Positions 1 through 8,085 of a stretch of DNA of 36,030 nt are shown here, piece by piece (the first letter of the stretch is position 1; each line of letters opens with the position of its first letter). The stretch lies in NCBI GenBank assembly GCA_003135935.1, contig PNBI01000026.1:1-36030 (forward strand). The letters are read 5' to 3'. This stretch comes from Methanomassiliicoccaceae archaeon (GTDB lineage: Archaea > Thermoplasmatota > Thermoplasmata > Methanomassiliicoccales > UBA472). A program made the translations under genes and the position numbers. The notes beneath the pieces were generated by a model. The model saw nothing but the letters and a program-made list of their open reading frames with translations, did not search any database and was not told the DNA's origin.

Positions 1-219
1 CACCAGGTCGATGTCTTTCAACTTGAGCCCCGCGGTCTCGACGGCCTTGAGGACCATCGGGACAACGACTTCGGCATGATGATTGGCCGCTTCCCTGGGA
101 TGGATGCCGCCCGTTTCGGGCTTGTACATCTTCATCTCGTTGGCCAGGACCCTCCCCTTTTCGTCAACGATCCCGACCCCGCAGGTGTGGGCGGTGCCTT
201 CGATGCCGAGCGCTATCAT
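1..219 (-). CDS. kae1: Kae1 / tRNA N6-adenosine threonylcarbamoyltransferase (KEOPS), N-terminal part, truncated by window edge
   Basis: Reverse translation from ATG at 219 reads MIALGIEGTAHTCGVGIVDEKGRVLANEMKMYKPETGGIHPREAANHHAEVVVPMVLKAVETAGLKLKDIDLV, the typical Kae1/TsaD N-terminus (GIEGTAHT..., GGIHPREAA.HH). Confidence 0.9.
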   Translation of the reverse strand, partial: MIALGIEGTAHTCGVGIVDEKGRVLANEMKMYKPETGGIHPREAANHHAEVVVPMVLKAVETAGLKLKDIDLV

Positions 220-297
220 GTCGACAGTCCATCGACTAAGAAATAATCAATCTTTCATTTGCGATCGATGTTATAACGAGATCGAGAGGTGCTTAGC

Positions 298-540
298 TCA
301 TTTGCCGTCGCAAGAGCAAGCGTTGATCTTCTCGACGATCTTGATCGCGCCCTCGAAGACCTCGTCGTCGACCACCAGGATCGGCGTATGCTTGCTCAGG
401 AGCTGATAGTATGCGGCTTCTGCCATTCCGTCCGCCGTCTCCATGTTGATTATGTTGACCTTGACTCCCTCTGGAATACGCTCCTTGACCCAGTCGCATT
501 TTTGGCAGCCGGTTTTTGTGAATAGAAGAATCTCTGACAT
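298..540 (-). CDS. Glutaredoxin/thioredoxin-fold small redox protein
   Basis: 80 aa, MSEILLFTKTGCQKCDWVKERIP...HTPILVVDDEVFEG; N-terminal CxxC and the TP-I/L-V loop of glutaredoxins. Confidence 0.8.
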   Translation of the reverse strand: MSEILLFTKTGCQKCDWVKERIPEGVKVNIINMETADGMAEAAYYQLLSKHTPILVVDDEVFEGAIKIVEKINACSCDGK

Positions 541-656
541 CGCGTTACCGCCAATCGAATCAGGTGCCAGGGATTAATAGATTGCGAAACTACTAGCGAA
601 GAGAGAACGACTTTGGATGAAGGCATTAAGACCTATCGAAGAGGATATCGCGACGT

Positions 657-1415
657 ATGGTGAGCCCCGACCCTGACCCGACCGAGCGTTTCACCGGGCG
701 ATCGTCTGATTACAAAATGCATAGGCCTCGATATCCTGATGCCCTCTTCCAATACCTGCTGGACAATTCGATCATCTGGAAAGGCTGCTCGGTTGCCGAT
801 GTAGGCTCCGGGACTGGGATCTTCGCCAGAGGGCTGCTTGACCGGGGCATATTGGTCTATGCCGTCGAACCCAATCGTGAGATGAGAGAGTGCGCGGACG
901 ATGCCCTGGGATCGATGACAGGCTTCCATAGCGTGGTCGGTCGTTCGGAGACGACCACATTGGGCACGGCGAGCGTCGATGCGGTGACGGCCGCCCAGGC
1001 CTTCCATTGGTTCGAAACCGTTCCGACCAGGATCGAGTTCGCCCGTATCCTCAGACCAGGAGGCCAGGTGTGCATCGTCTATAATGAAAGGGACGTATGC
1101 AATCCGTTCTCTCGTGAATATGAAAGACTGGTCGGGGTCTACACCGAGCCTGACAAGGAGAAAAGGGAGCGGTCAAGGGACCCCCGAGCTTTCTTCGATG
1201 GCAGATGCAAGGAGGCGAGCTTCCCGAACCAACAGGAGCTGGATCGAGAAGGGTTGTTGGGGCGCGCTCTTTCCAACTCTCATATGCCGAAGAAGGGGGA
1301 GGAGGGATACGAAGAGATCGCTCGTCGCATCTCCGAGACCTTTGACCGTCATCAGCAGAACGGCCGGGTTATCATGCGCTATAACACTCTCGTCTATCAC
1401 GGCACTCTAGATTGA
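657..1415 (+). CDS. Class I SAM-dependent methyltransferase
   Basis: 252 aa; RFTGRSSDYKMHRPRYP start, motif I VADVGSGTGIFARGLLDRG, AAQAFHWF, RPGGQVCIVYN. Confidence 0.85.
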   Translation: MVSPDPDPTERFTGRSSDYKMHRPRYPDALFQYLLDNSIIWKGCSVADVGSGTGIFARGLLDRGILVYAVEPNREMRECADDALGSMTGFHSVVGRSETTTLGTASVDAVTAAQAFHWFETVPTRIEFARILRPGGQVCIVYNERDVCNPFSREYERLVGVYTEPDKEKRERSRDPRAFFDGRCKEASFPNQQELDREGLLGRALSNSHMPKKGEEGYEEIARRISETFDRHQQNGRVIMRYNTLVYHGTLD

Positions 1416-1509
1416 TTATGCGTTAGCCAGATTTCAAGATCAGCCAATCATACTTTGGTTCGATGACGAAACTCATATCTATGGGGAAGGTATACTCCAG
1501 AATCCACAA

Positions 1510-1582
1510 GGGCTCATGGTCTAGCGGTTATGACGTCTGCTTGACACGCAGAAGTTCGCCAGTTCGAATCTGGCTGAGCCCA
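1510..1582 (+). tRNA. tRNA-Val (anticodon GAC)
   Basis: Cloverleaf by eye: acceptor GGGCTCA/TGAGCCC, anticodon arm TCTGC-TTGACAC-GCAGA, T arm GCCAG-TTCGAAT-CTGGC, discriminator A; no encoded CCA and no intron. Confidence 0.93.
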
Positions 1583-1639
1583 CTCCCATCCTCCCCTGCT
1601 TTCTCTTGAATTCGCGCATCATTCGCATTTCGAGCCGCC

Positions 1640-3955
1640 CTACTTCTTGACCTGCCTTTTTCGCAACACGACGAATGCGACGATAATTAATGCGAAAATA
1701 AGGACCACCACTAATATGATCGAGGTCTGCTGGTCTTGATGGAGGGGCAACTCTACTGTACTTACTCCATACCAAATGGGAGTGGTGAACCCTGTCCTAT
1801 TACCGAAGAAGTAGATTGTCAAATCGTTATTATGGTTTTCTATCCAATTCATACTGCATTTGGGCGCATTTCCTTCAAAGTGCAGTTGGGTCAAGTTGGT
1901 GCAGGAGTAGAACGCCGAATAGCCTATGGAAATGACATTGCTAGGGATTGTAACATTAACCAAGGAAGTGCAATAATTGAAAGCCCAGGCCCCTATGAAC
2001 TTAATGCTGCCAGGGATGGTGAAGTTGCCAGCCTTGCCTCCTGGACACACCATCAAAGTGGTCAATATCTTGTCGTATAATACGCCATCGATGCTTGCAT
2101 AGGATGCGCTGTCCGAGCTAACGTTTATTGAGGTAAGGGCACTGCAATGAAAGAACGCGCGACTTTCGATGGAAGCGATGCTATCAGGAATGTCAATCGA
2201 ACCAGCCTTGCCACCAGGACACAGTATCAAAGTGGCCAAAGTCTTGTTATACAATACGCCATCGATGCTTGCATAGGCAGAGTTGCTTGAACTCACGTTT
2301 ATCGAAGTCAGGGAAGTGCAGAATGAAAACGCGTCAGTCCCGATAGATGTGACGTTATTGGGTATTGCCACTGAGGTCATTGTGAAGCAGTCGTAGAACG
2401 CATAATCCCCTATGGAAGTGACCCCGTTCCCGATGGTCACCGAGGTCAGGGAGATGCATCGGACGAACGTGCGCTCACTGATAGAGGCAACTCCATTTCC
2501 GATGCTTGCTGTGACTAGGGCACTGCACCAGGAGAATGCCCCATTCCCGATCGAGGTGACGCTATCTGGTATGGTCACGGATGCCAGACCAGAGCTATAG
2601 AATGCGAGATCTCCGATGGCAAGGACGCCACTGGGAATGACGACCGAATCCAGGGAGGAACAGGAAGCGAACGCACTGTAGCCAATGGACGTCACTCCGC
2701 TTCCGATCGTCACGGAGGTCAGGGAGGAACACTGTTCGAAGGCACCTTCCCCGATGTGCGTAATGTTATCAGGTAAGGTGATCGAGCTCAAAGAGGTGCA
2801 ACGCGAAAACGCATACATACCTATGGTCGTGACGCCGCTTCCGATGTTCACTGAGATCAAAGAGGTGCAGAATTGGAAGGCACCAATGTCGATTTGTGTG
2901 ACGCTGTCCGGTATCGTCAATGAGGTCAGGGAGCTGCAATTGAAGAACGCGGAGTCCCCGATGGATGTGACCCCGTTGCTTATGGTAATGGATGCCAGGG
3001 AAGAGCACGAGAAGAACACCCCGCCCTTAATGGAAGTGACGCCATCTGGTACTGTAACCGAGGTCAGGGAGGTGCAGTGGCTGAAAGCGGCTCCCCCGAG
3101 GCTCGTAACGCTGTTCGGGATTGCCACCGAGGTCAGGTTAGCACAGTACAAGAACGCCCCGTCCCCGATGGAAGTGGGGGCGCCGGGGACGACGAACGAC
3201 CCCTCCCTTCCCCCAGGGACCCGGATCAATGTGGTCAAGTCCTTGCTGAACAGCAATCCATCAAGGCTGGCAAAGCTCGGGTTGCTGGCGCTCACAGTAA
3301 TCGAGGTCAGCGAAGGGCAGGCACTGAAAACCATGGAACCTATATGTGTGACGCCGCTGGGAACGTTGATCGATGTCAGAGAGTCATCGAAGTTTAGCGC
3401 CCCATCCTGGATATACGTCACACTATCAGGGATTGTCACCGAGGTCAGTGAAGCACACTGGCTGAGAACTGACGAACCGATGTATGTGACTCCGTCAGGG
3501 ATGACCACGGAGATCAGAGTGGCGCACAATTGGAACGCGCCCATCTCGATGGAGGTGACCGGTTTCCCGTCGATCACACTGGGGATCACGACGTTCCCCC
3601 CCGCGCCGTGATACACTATAATCACGATCTCCGTGCCTTCGTTGTTGTAGAAATAATCATAATCGCCACTTGTTAGATAGCCATTATCGGCTGCGATAAC
3701 AGTATTGGCGCTGGAGGCACAGAACATAGCGCTCAACAGTATGAACGATGCGAGGATCGTGCTTCCAAATCTCCAATATAATATATGGCGGCGAGAAACC
3801 GAAGCCGCATTTCGAGCTTCATCGCGATTCGGAAGGCGCGAAATCAATTCTCCCCACTCTCTTGAACATATCCTTGATAGATTGAATATAAAATTGCGTG
3901 CTAATATAGATGTCAATGCTCTCAGACCCAAACCACCATCGACAGGATTATTCAT
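1640..3955 (-). CDS. BspA-like leucine-rich-repeat (LRR_5) surface protein with C-terminal transmembrane anchor; start uncertain
   Basis: ORF of up to 850 aa (4192..1640) with many ~23-aa repeats of the type LTSVTIPDSVTSIGDGAFxxCSS; signal-peptide-like segment STILASFILLSAMFCASSANTVIAAD; C-terminal TM IILVVVLIFALIIVAFVVL followed by RKRQVKK. Upstream ORF extension overlaps another likely gene, so ATG at 3955 (or later) is preferred. Confidence 0.85.
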   Translation of the reverse strand: MNNPVDGGLGLRALTSILARNFIFNLSRICSREWGELISRLPNRDEARNAASVSRRHILYWRFGSTILASFILLSAMFCASSANTVIAADNGYLTSGDYDYFYNNEGTEIVIIVYHGAGGNVVIPSVIDGKPVTSIEMGAFQLCATLISVVIPDGVTYIGSSVLSQCASLTSVTIPDSVTYIQDGALNFDDSLTSINVPSGVTHIGSMVFSACPSLTSITVSASNPSFASLDGLLFSKDLTTLIRVPGGREGSFVVPGAPTSIGDGAFLYCANLTSVAIPNSVTSLGGAAFSHCTSLTSVTVPDGVTSIKGGVFFSCSSLASITISNGVTSIGDSAFFNCSSLTSLTIPDSVTQIDIGAFQFCTSLISVNIGSGVTTIGMYAFSRCTSLSSITLPDNITHIGEGAFEQCSSLTSVTIGSGVTSIGYSAFASCSSLDSVVIPSGVLAIGDLAFYSSGLASVTIPDSVTSIGNGAFSWCSALVTASIGNGVASISERTFVRCISLTSVTIGNGVTSIGDYAFYDCFTMTSVAIPNNVTSIGTDAFSFCTSLTSINVSSSNSAYASIDGVLYNKTLATLILCPGGKAGSIDIPDSIASIESRAFFHCSALTSINVSSDSASYASIDGVLYDKILTTLMVCPGGKAGNFTIPGSIKFIGAWAFNYCTSLVNVTIPSNVISIGYSAFYSCTNLTQLHFEGNAPKCSMNWIENHNNDLTIYFFGNRTGFTTPIWYGVSTVELPLHQDQQTSIILVVVLIFALIIVAFVVLRKRQVKK
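1900..3560. repeat. Tandem ~69-bp coding repeats (23-aa LRR_5 units)
   Basis: Recurrent 'acc/gtc gag gtc agg gag/ca gtg cag ... aat/gaa cgc ... atg gaa gtg acg cc' pattern on + strand, antisense of the LRR ORF. Confidence 0.85.
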
Positions 3956-3976
3956 GATACCGATGATTAGGAGCCG

Positions 3977-4150
3977 GTGGCCGAAGTGAAGGTGCATTGC
4001 CTCTGGCATGCCAAGGATGGAAGATGCGCCAGCTGTAAGGCCAGAAGGATACGCCTTGATGTCCTCGCCATCAAGGACTATGAGATGTGCCGGGGCGAAG
4101 AGGATTACGCGGTATGCGAGTTCTATAAAGAGAAACCAGTCGCACCATAG
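3977..4150 (+). CDS. Small Cys-rich protein (54-57 aa), GTG start at 3977 or 3986
   Basis: Not in the supplied ORF list. Reads (MAE)VKVHCLWHAKDGRCASCKARRIRLDVLAIKDYEMCRGEEDYAVCEFYKEKPVAP*; Cys spacing C-x8-C-x2-C-x17-C-x8-C; stop 14 nt before the next ATG. Confidence 0.65.
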   Translation: MAEVKVHCLWHAKDGRCASCKARRIRLDVLAIKDYEMCRGEEDYAVCEFYKEKPVAP

Positions 4151-4163
4151 AAGAAGTGAAAGG

Positions 4164-4772
4164 ATGCCGAAGCCCGTTGATGTCGATCCCAACTCATTGA
4201 TGAAGGTCGATCAATTGACAGAGGAAGAGGTCGAGAAACTCAAGTGCGAGCTGCATTCCAGCCATCGAGATCGACGGTCAGCCGCATTCGAACTGCTTCA
4301 CCAGCTACTCAAGGACCGGGCGATATTCGGGCTTTCGCCTTCTGAATTGTCCAGCGAACTTCAGAATGCCGACGTCGAAACGAGGAAACAGGCATCCTGG
4401 GCGATTGGAAAGATGGCACAGAACAAACTCCCTGGCGATTACTCTCTCGATCTAATGGAGCTTCTGACCTCAGATCCAGACCCTGAGGTGAAGGAGAACG
4501 CCGCTTGGGCCATAGGCGAGATTGCTGGCGTCCAAATAGGGAGGGAGAGGTCGATAGCATTCCTTAATCTCCTCCTGGCAGACGAGAGCTTCGAGGTTAA
4601 GGGAATGGCAGCATGGGGCATCGGGCGACTGGCGGATAAGCTGTTCCTGGGCAACACGAGTTCCTTGACCCCTTTGGTCAAGATGGCCGAGGACCAGAGC
4701 GAGTTCGTTCGCAAGAGCGCCAGATTCGCCTTGGAACGCCTTGCCAAGATAGGGATAATCCCCCGGCCCTGA
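4164..4772 (+). CDS. HEAT-repeat / PBS-lyase-like repeat protein
   Basis: MPKPVDVDPNSLMKVDQLTEEEV..., repeats with ...RKQASWAIGKMA..., ...VKENAAWAIGEIAG..., ...VKGMAAWGIGRLAD... Confidence 0.85.
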   Translation: MPKPVDVDPNSLMKVDQLTEEEVEKLKCELHSSHRDRRSAAFELLHQLLKDRAIFGLSPSELSSELQNADVETRKQASWAIGKMAQNKLPGDYSLDLMELLTSDPDPEVKENAAWAIGEIAGVQIGRERSIAFLNLLLADESFEVKGMAAWGIGRLADKLFLGNTSSLTPLVKMAEDQSEFVRKSARFALERLAKIGIIPRP

Positions 4773-4855
4773 TTTGTCTGAAATCCCCTGCCGAGGATAT
4801 TGGAGAAGAATTAAGAAAGGAAGTTCTATTCTTTGGTCGCTTGGAGCTGTAAAAA

Positions 4856-6814
4856 ATGGTTCTGGGATTGGGCATCGATACCGGCGGCACCTTCACCGAT
4901 GCGGCAGTGGTGGATTTGGACACCAAGAAGGTTATCGCCAAGGCCAAGGCACCAACGACCTACCACGACCTATCGATAGGCATCGCCTCGGCGATCGAGC
5001 AGGTCGTTAGGATGGGCGGATTCGACGTCAAAGAGATCTACCTGGTCGGGCTTTCGACCACTCTGGCAACGAACTCCTTACTAACTGGTAAAGGTGGAGA
5101 GGTCGGACTGATCGGTATGGGTTGGAAACCCGCTGATGACTGGGTCCTGGGATGCAAGATCGCTCGTTTCGTAAAAGGCGAATTCGATTCGCTCGGCAGG
5201 ATGGTTGAGCCGCAGGATGAGGAGGAGCTATCCGCGGCGATAAGGGAAGTCGCCAAGGACGTCGACGCCATCGTCATCTCTGGCATGTTCAGCGTCACCA
5301 ATCCCTGGCACGAAGAGCATGCCGCGGAGCTGGTACGTCAGCTGACCAATCTGCCGGTGGTTACCGGGCATTCGTTGACAGGGGAGCTGGGGATCAAGGA
5401 ACGCACCATCACAGCGGTTCTCAACGCAAGATTGCTGCCAGTCATCGAGGAGTTCCTCACCGCGGTGAAAAGCGCTCTCACAGCGATGAATATCAAGGCC
5501 AGGATACTGGTCTTCAAAGGGGATGGTGGGCTGATGAGCTTAGAGGTCGCCATGAAGACACCGGTGGAGACCATCCTCTCTGGTCCGGCCGCTAGCCTAA
5601 TGGGTGGAAAGGCTCTGGCTCAGTTGGACGATTGCATCGTAGTGGATGTGGGCGGGGCATCAACGGACATCGCGTTCTTGGAAGGCGGATTCCCCCGTCT
5701 CGACCTGGATGGAGCGATCGTAGGGGAATGGAGGACCCGGGTGAAGGCAATTGATATGTGGACCTGTGGCCTGGGTGGCGATTCTCTGGTCTCGCTGACC
5801 GAGGACGGCGATCTGCTCATCGGACCGCAGAGGGTGGTGCCACTGGCCGTGGCATCGACGATGAAAGATGACTTTAACCAGCGTCTGCTGGCGGCTCAGG
5901 ACACCACTTTCTACGTGATTGGCAAGTCGGACCTGACCAATCTGAATTCAAGCGAGCGGAAGGTGCACGATTTCATCGCTGCCAATGGGCCATCGACCCT
6001 TTACGAAACGATGGACGGAACCCCGGACGTTGTGCTGGTAAATGAGAGCATCAGGTCGCTGATGAAGCGAGGCAATCTGCTTAGGACGGGGCTCACCCCG
6101 ACCGATATCATGCATCTGACCGGGGAATACATCAGGGGAGATGCGGAGGCATCACGGATAGGCCTCCAAATCCTCGCTCAGAAAATGGATTCCGATCCTG
6201 ACAAGCTTGCAGAAAGGATCATGACTCGGGTGGTCACAAGGATAGGAGAGGAGATAGTCAAGAAAGCTATGGCAGACGCGATCGGCCCGATGCCATCCTC
6301 GAAGCAGACCGATGCGATGTTGCACGCAGCTATGGGCGAAACGGTGTTCCATCGGCTTTCGCTGCGCGCTACTCTGGACAGACCAATAGTGGGAATAGGC
6401 GCACCGGCATCGATCCTGGTCCGGCCGCTGGAAAAGAGGATGGAGGCTCGCATCATTATACCCGAGAATTATGACGTTGGCAACGCGGTGGGGGCAGTCT
6501 GTAGCGAGATGACCGAATCGACCAGCATCGAGATCTCGCCGGTGGGAGATAAGTTCATGCTATTCTGGCAGTTCTCCGCACCGATGCAGTTCTCACATTT
6601 GGAAGAGGCGGTTTCGTCGGCCAGAACGCAGGTGGAGAGATATGTGACCGAGAGGTTGACTATCGCCCGTGCCACGGACATTAAGGTCAGAGTGCAGCGA
6701 GAAGATGTTCGCTTCAGCGATGGCTACGGCAAGGAAATGAAGTTCGTCAACGCCGTTTTCGTTAGGGCCACCGGCACCGGGAAACCGTCGCTTGACGATA
6801 TTCCAACTCGTTGA
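4856..6814 (+). CDS. Hydantoinase/oxoprolinase family protein (HyuA-like)
   Basis: 652 aa; MVLGLGIDTGGTFTDAAVVDLDTKKVIAKAKAPTT, GLSTTLATNSLL, GDGGLMSLEVAMKTPVETILSGPAASLMGG, DVGGASTDIAF. Confidence 0.9.
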   Translation: MVLGLGIDTGGTFTDAAVVDLDTKKVIAKAKAPTTYHDLSIGIASAIEQVVRMGGFDVKEIYLVGLSTTLATNSLLTGKGGEVGLIGMGWKPADDWVLGCKIARFVKGEFDSLGRMVEPQDEEELSAAIREVAKDVDAIVISGMFSVTNPWHEEHAAELVRQLTNLPVVTGHSLTGELGIKERTITAVLNARLLPVIEEFLTAVKSALTAMNIKARILVFKGDGGLMSLEVAMKTPVETILSGPAASLMGGKALAQLDDCIVVDVGGASTDIAFLEGGFPRLDLDGAIVGEWRTRVKAIDMWTCGLGGDSLVSLTEDGDLLIGPQRVVPLAVASTMKDDFNQRLLAAQDTTFYVIGKSDLTNLNSSERKVHDFIAANGPSTLYETMDGTPDVVLVNESIRSLMKRGNLLRTGLTPTDIMHLTGEYIRGDAEASRIGLQILAQKMDSDPDKLAERIMTRVVTRIGEEIVKKAMADAIGPMPSSKQTDAMLHAAMGETVFHRLSLRATLDRPIVGIGAPASILVRPLEKRMEARIIIPENYDVGNAVGAVCSEMTESTSIEISPVGDKFMLFWQFSAPMQFSHLEEAVSSARTQVERYVTERLTIARATDIKVRVQREDVRFSDGYGKEMKFVNAVFVRATGTGKPSLDDIPTR

Positions 6815-6864
6815 TCGTGGTAAAAAGGGTTTCGGAGCGATTTGAAAAAGACCGCTCCAGAAGC

Positions 6865-7131
6865 TTACTTCTTTTCCTTTGGCTCGCATCCGTCCTTCTC
6901 TTCCTCGTCCTCTTCTTCCCAATCCCCTTCTTCCTCCTCATCTTCCTCCGGGATTGTCAAGAAGTCGTCCAGTTCAGCCTCGAGCTCCATCAGCGCCTCG
7001 AGGGCCTTTTTCTTCTGCCCCTTCTCGACCATTTCCCTAATGGCTGAGACGCTATCAAGGACCAGGCACATCTCTTCGTCGATCTCATCGAACATGTCGT
7101 TCATCTCATCGAACATGTCATAAAGTCCCAT
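6865..7131 (-). CDS. Small acidic protein of unknown function
   Basis: MGLYDMFDEMNDMFDEIDEEMCLVLDSVSAIREMVEKGQKKKALEALMELEAELDDFL... with Glu/Asp-rich tail; ORF track extends start to 7146. Confidence 0.65.
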   Translation of the reverse strand: MGLYDMFDEMNDMFDEIDEEMCLVLDSVSAIREMVEKGQKKKALEALMELEAELDDFLTIPEEDEEEEGDWEEEDEEEKDGCEPKEKK

Positions 7132-7213
7132 TTTGCTCGACCTCAAAAATCACTAAAGAAGCCGCACCGCTAAATAGATTCGGTGCGTGAATTGCGAAAG
7201 CAGATGACCGATC

Positions 7214-7963
7214 TTAGAATCCAGGTTCGATGACGTACTTGCAGAAGTTGTACTGCGTGCCGAAGGTTTCCGCCTTCGTCACTCTGGATGGCATGCCCAG
7301 TCGCTTCTCGAAGATCGCTTCCAGTATCCCTTCGTTCATCAGGCAGAGCGTCTTTCCGACGTCCGGCGCCTTGGAGCAGTCGTACTCCTCCTTGATTATC
7401 AGGGTCACCGGGTGCAGAGCGTAGACATTGATCTCGCCCAGTTCGTGGACCTTGAAGAACTCTTTCACCTCTCCGATGACACCCTCGACGTTGTTGGACT
7501 TCATCCGCCTGGCGATCTCGGTCCCGATCTGCCGGCCAATGTCCTTGAGGACTGGGTCCATGTTGAACCCTATCGCCTCCATACCGATGACGATCGAGCG
7601 TATCACGCCCTTGAGGAAGGTACTGGGAGTGCCGATCGACCGGGCAATGGTGATCTCCACCTGCTTCATCAGGTCTTCGCGGGGAACGACCGAGCTGCCC
7701 ACCGGCTTTGAGACCAGATAGAATATCTTGCGGCGATTGTCGTCGGGGTCGTCGCGATAGGCGATCAATCCCTCCTTGACCATCTTGTCCAGATGGACCG
7801 ACAGCGTGGACTGCGCCTTATTGGTCAGGACGGCGATCTCGCTTAGGCTGAGGTCACGCCGTTGAAGCTCGCTCAATATCCTCTGCCTGACTGGGTTCGA
7901 AATCTGGCGCAGACCTGCCGTGGTAGAATAGACATCGAACGCGTCCGGCTTCTTGTCGTTCAT
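7214..7963 (-). CDS. ArsR-family transcriptional regulator with C-terminal V4R-like sensor domain
   Basis: HTH region LRQISNPVRQRILSELQRRDLSLSEIAVLTNKAQSTLSVHLDKMVKEGLIAYR; C-term TLCLMNEGILEAIFEKRLGMPSRVTKAETFGTQYNFCKYVIEPGF resembles the V4R (4-vinyl reductase) signature. Start MNDKK at 7963. Confidence 0.8.
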   Translation of the reverse strand: MNDKKPDAFDVYSTTAGLRQISNPVRQRILSELQRRDLSLSEIAVLTNKAQSTLSVHLDKMVKEGLIAYRDDPDDNRRKIFYLVSKPVGSSVVPREDLMKQVEITIARSIGTPSTFLKGVIRSIVIGMEAIGFNMDPVLKDIGRQIGTEIARRMKSNNVEGVIGEVKEFFKVHELGEINVYALHPVTLIIKEEYDCSKAPDVGKTLCLMNEGILEAIFEKRLGMPSRVTKAETFGTQYNFCKYVIEPGF

Positions 7964-8085
7964 TTGGGTCCGACCTGGGTTACAAAGAATGTAATCGACG
8001 ATATTTAATCTTGGTTCCATGGTTTTCCCCAGCCAACAATCCAACGTTTTTTCTAACCCCGACCGAATTACCTTGCGGTGAACGA

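Noticed and set aside
1900-3560. Possible CRISPR array from regularly spaced repeats
   Set aside because: Period ~69 bp is diverged, codon-aligned and continuous with no unique spacers; these are coding LRR units.
2685-3611. 308-aa plus-strand ORF across the LRR region
   Set aside because: Periodic antisense shadow of the 69-bp LRR repeats, with no independent protein features.
4008-4163. N-terminal extension of the HEAT-repeat ORF (MPRMEDAPAVRPEGYALMSS...)
   Set aside because: Out of frame with the Cys-rich small ORF that better explains this stretch; the ATG at 4164 has a purine-rich upstream sequence and a natural HEAT-protein start.
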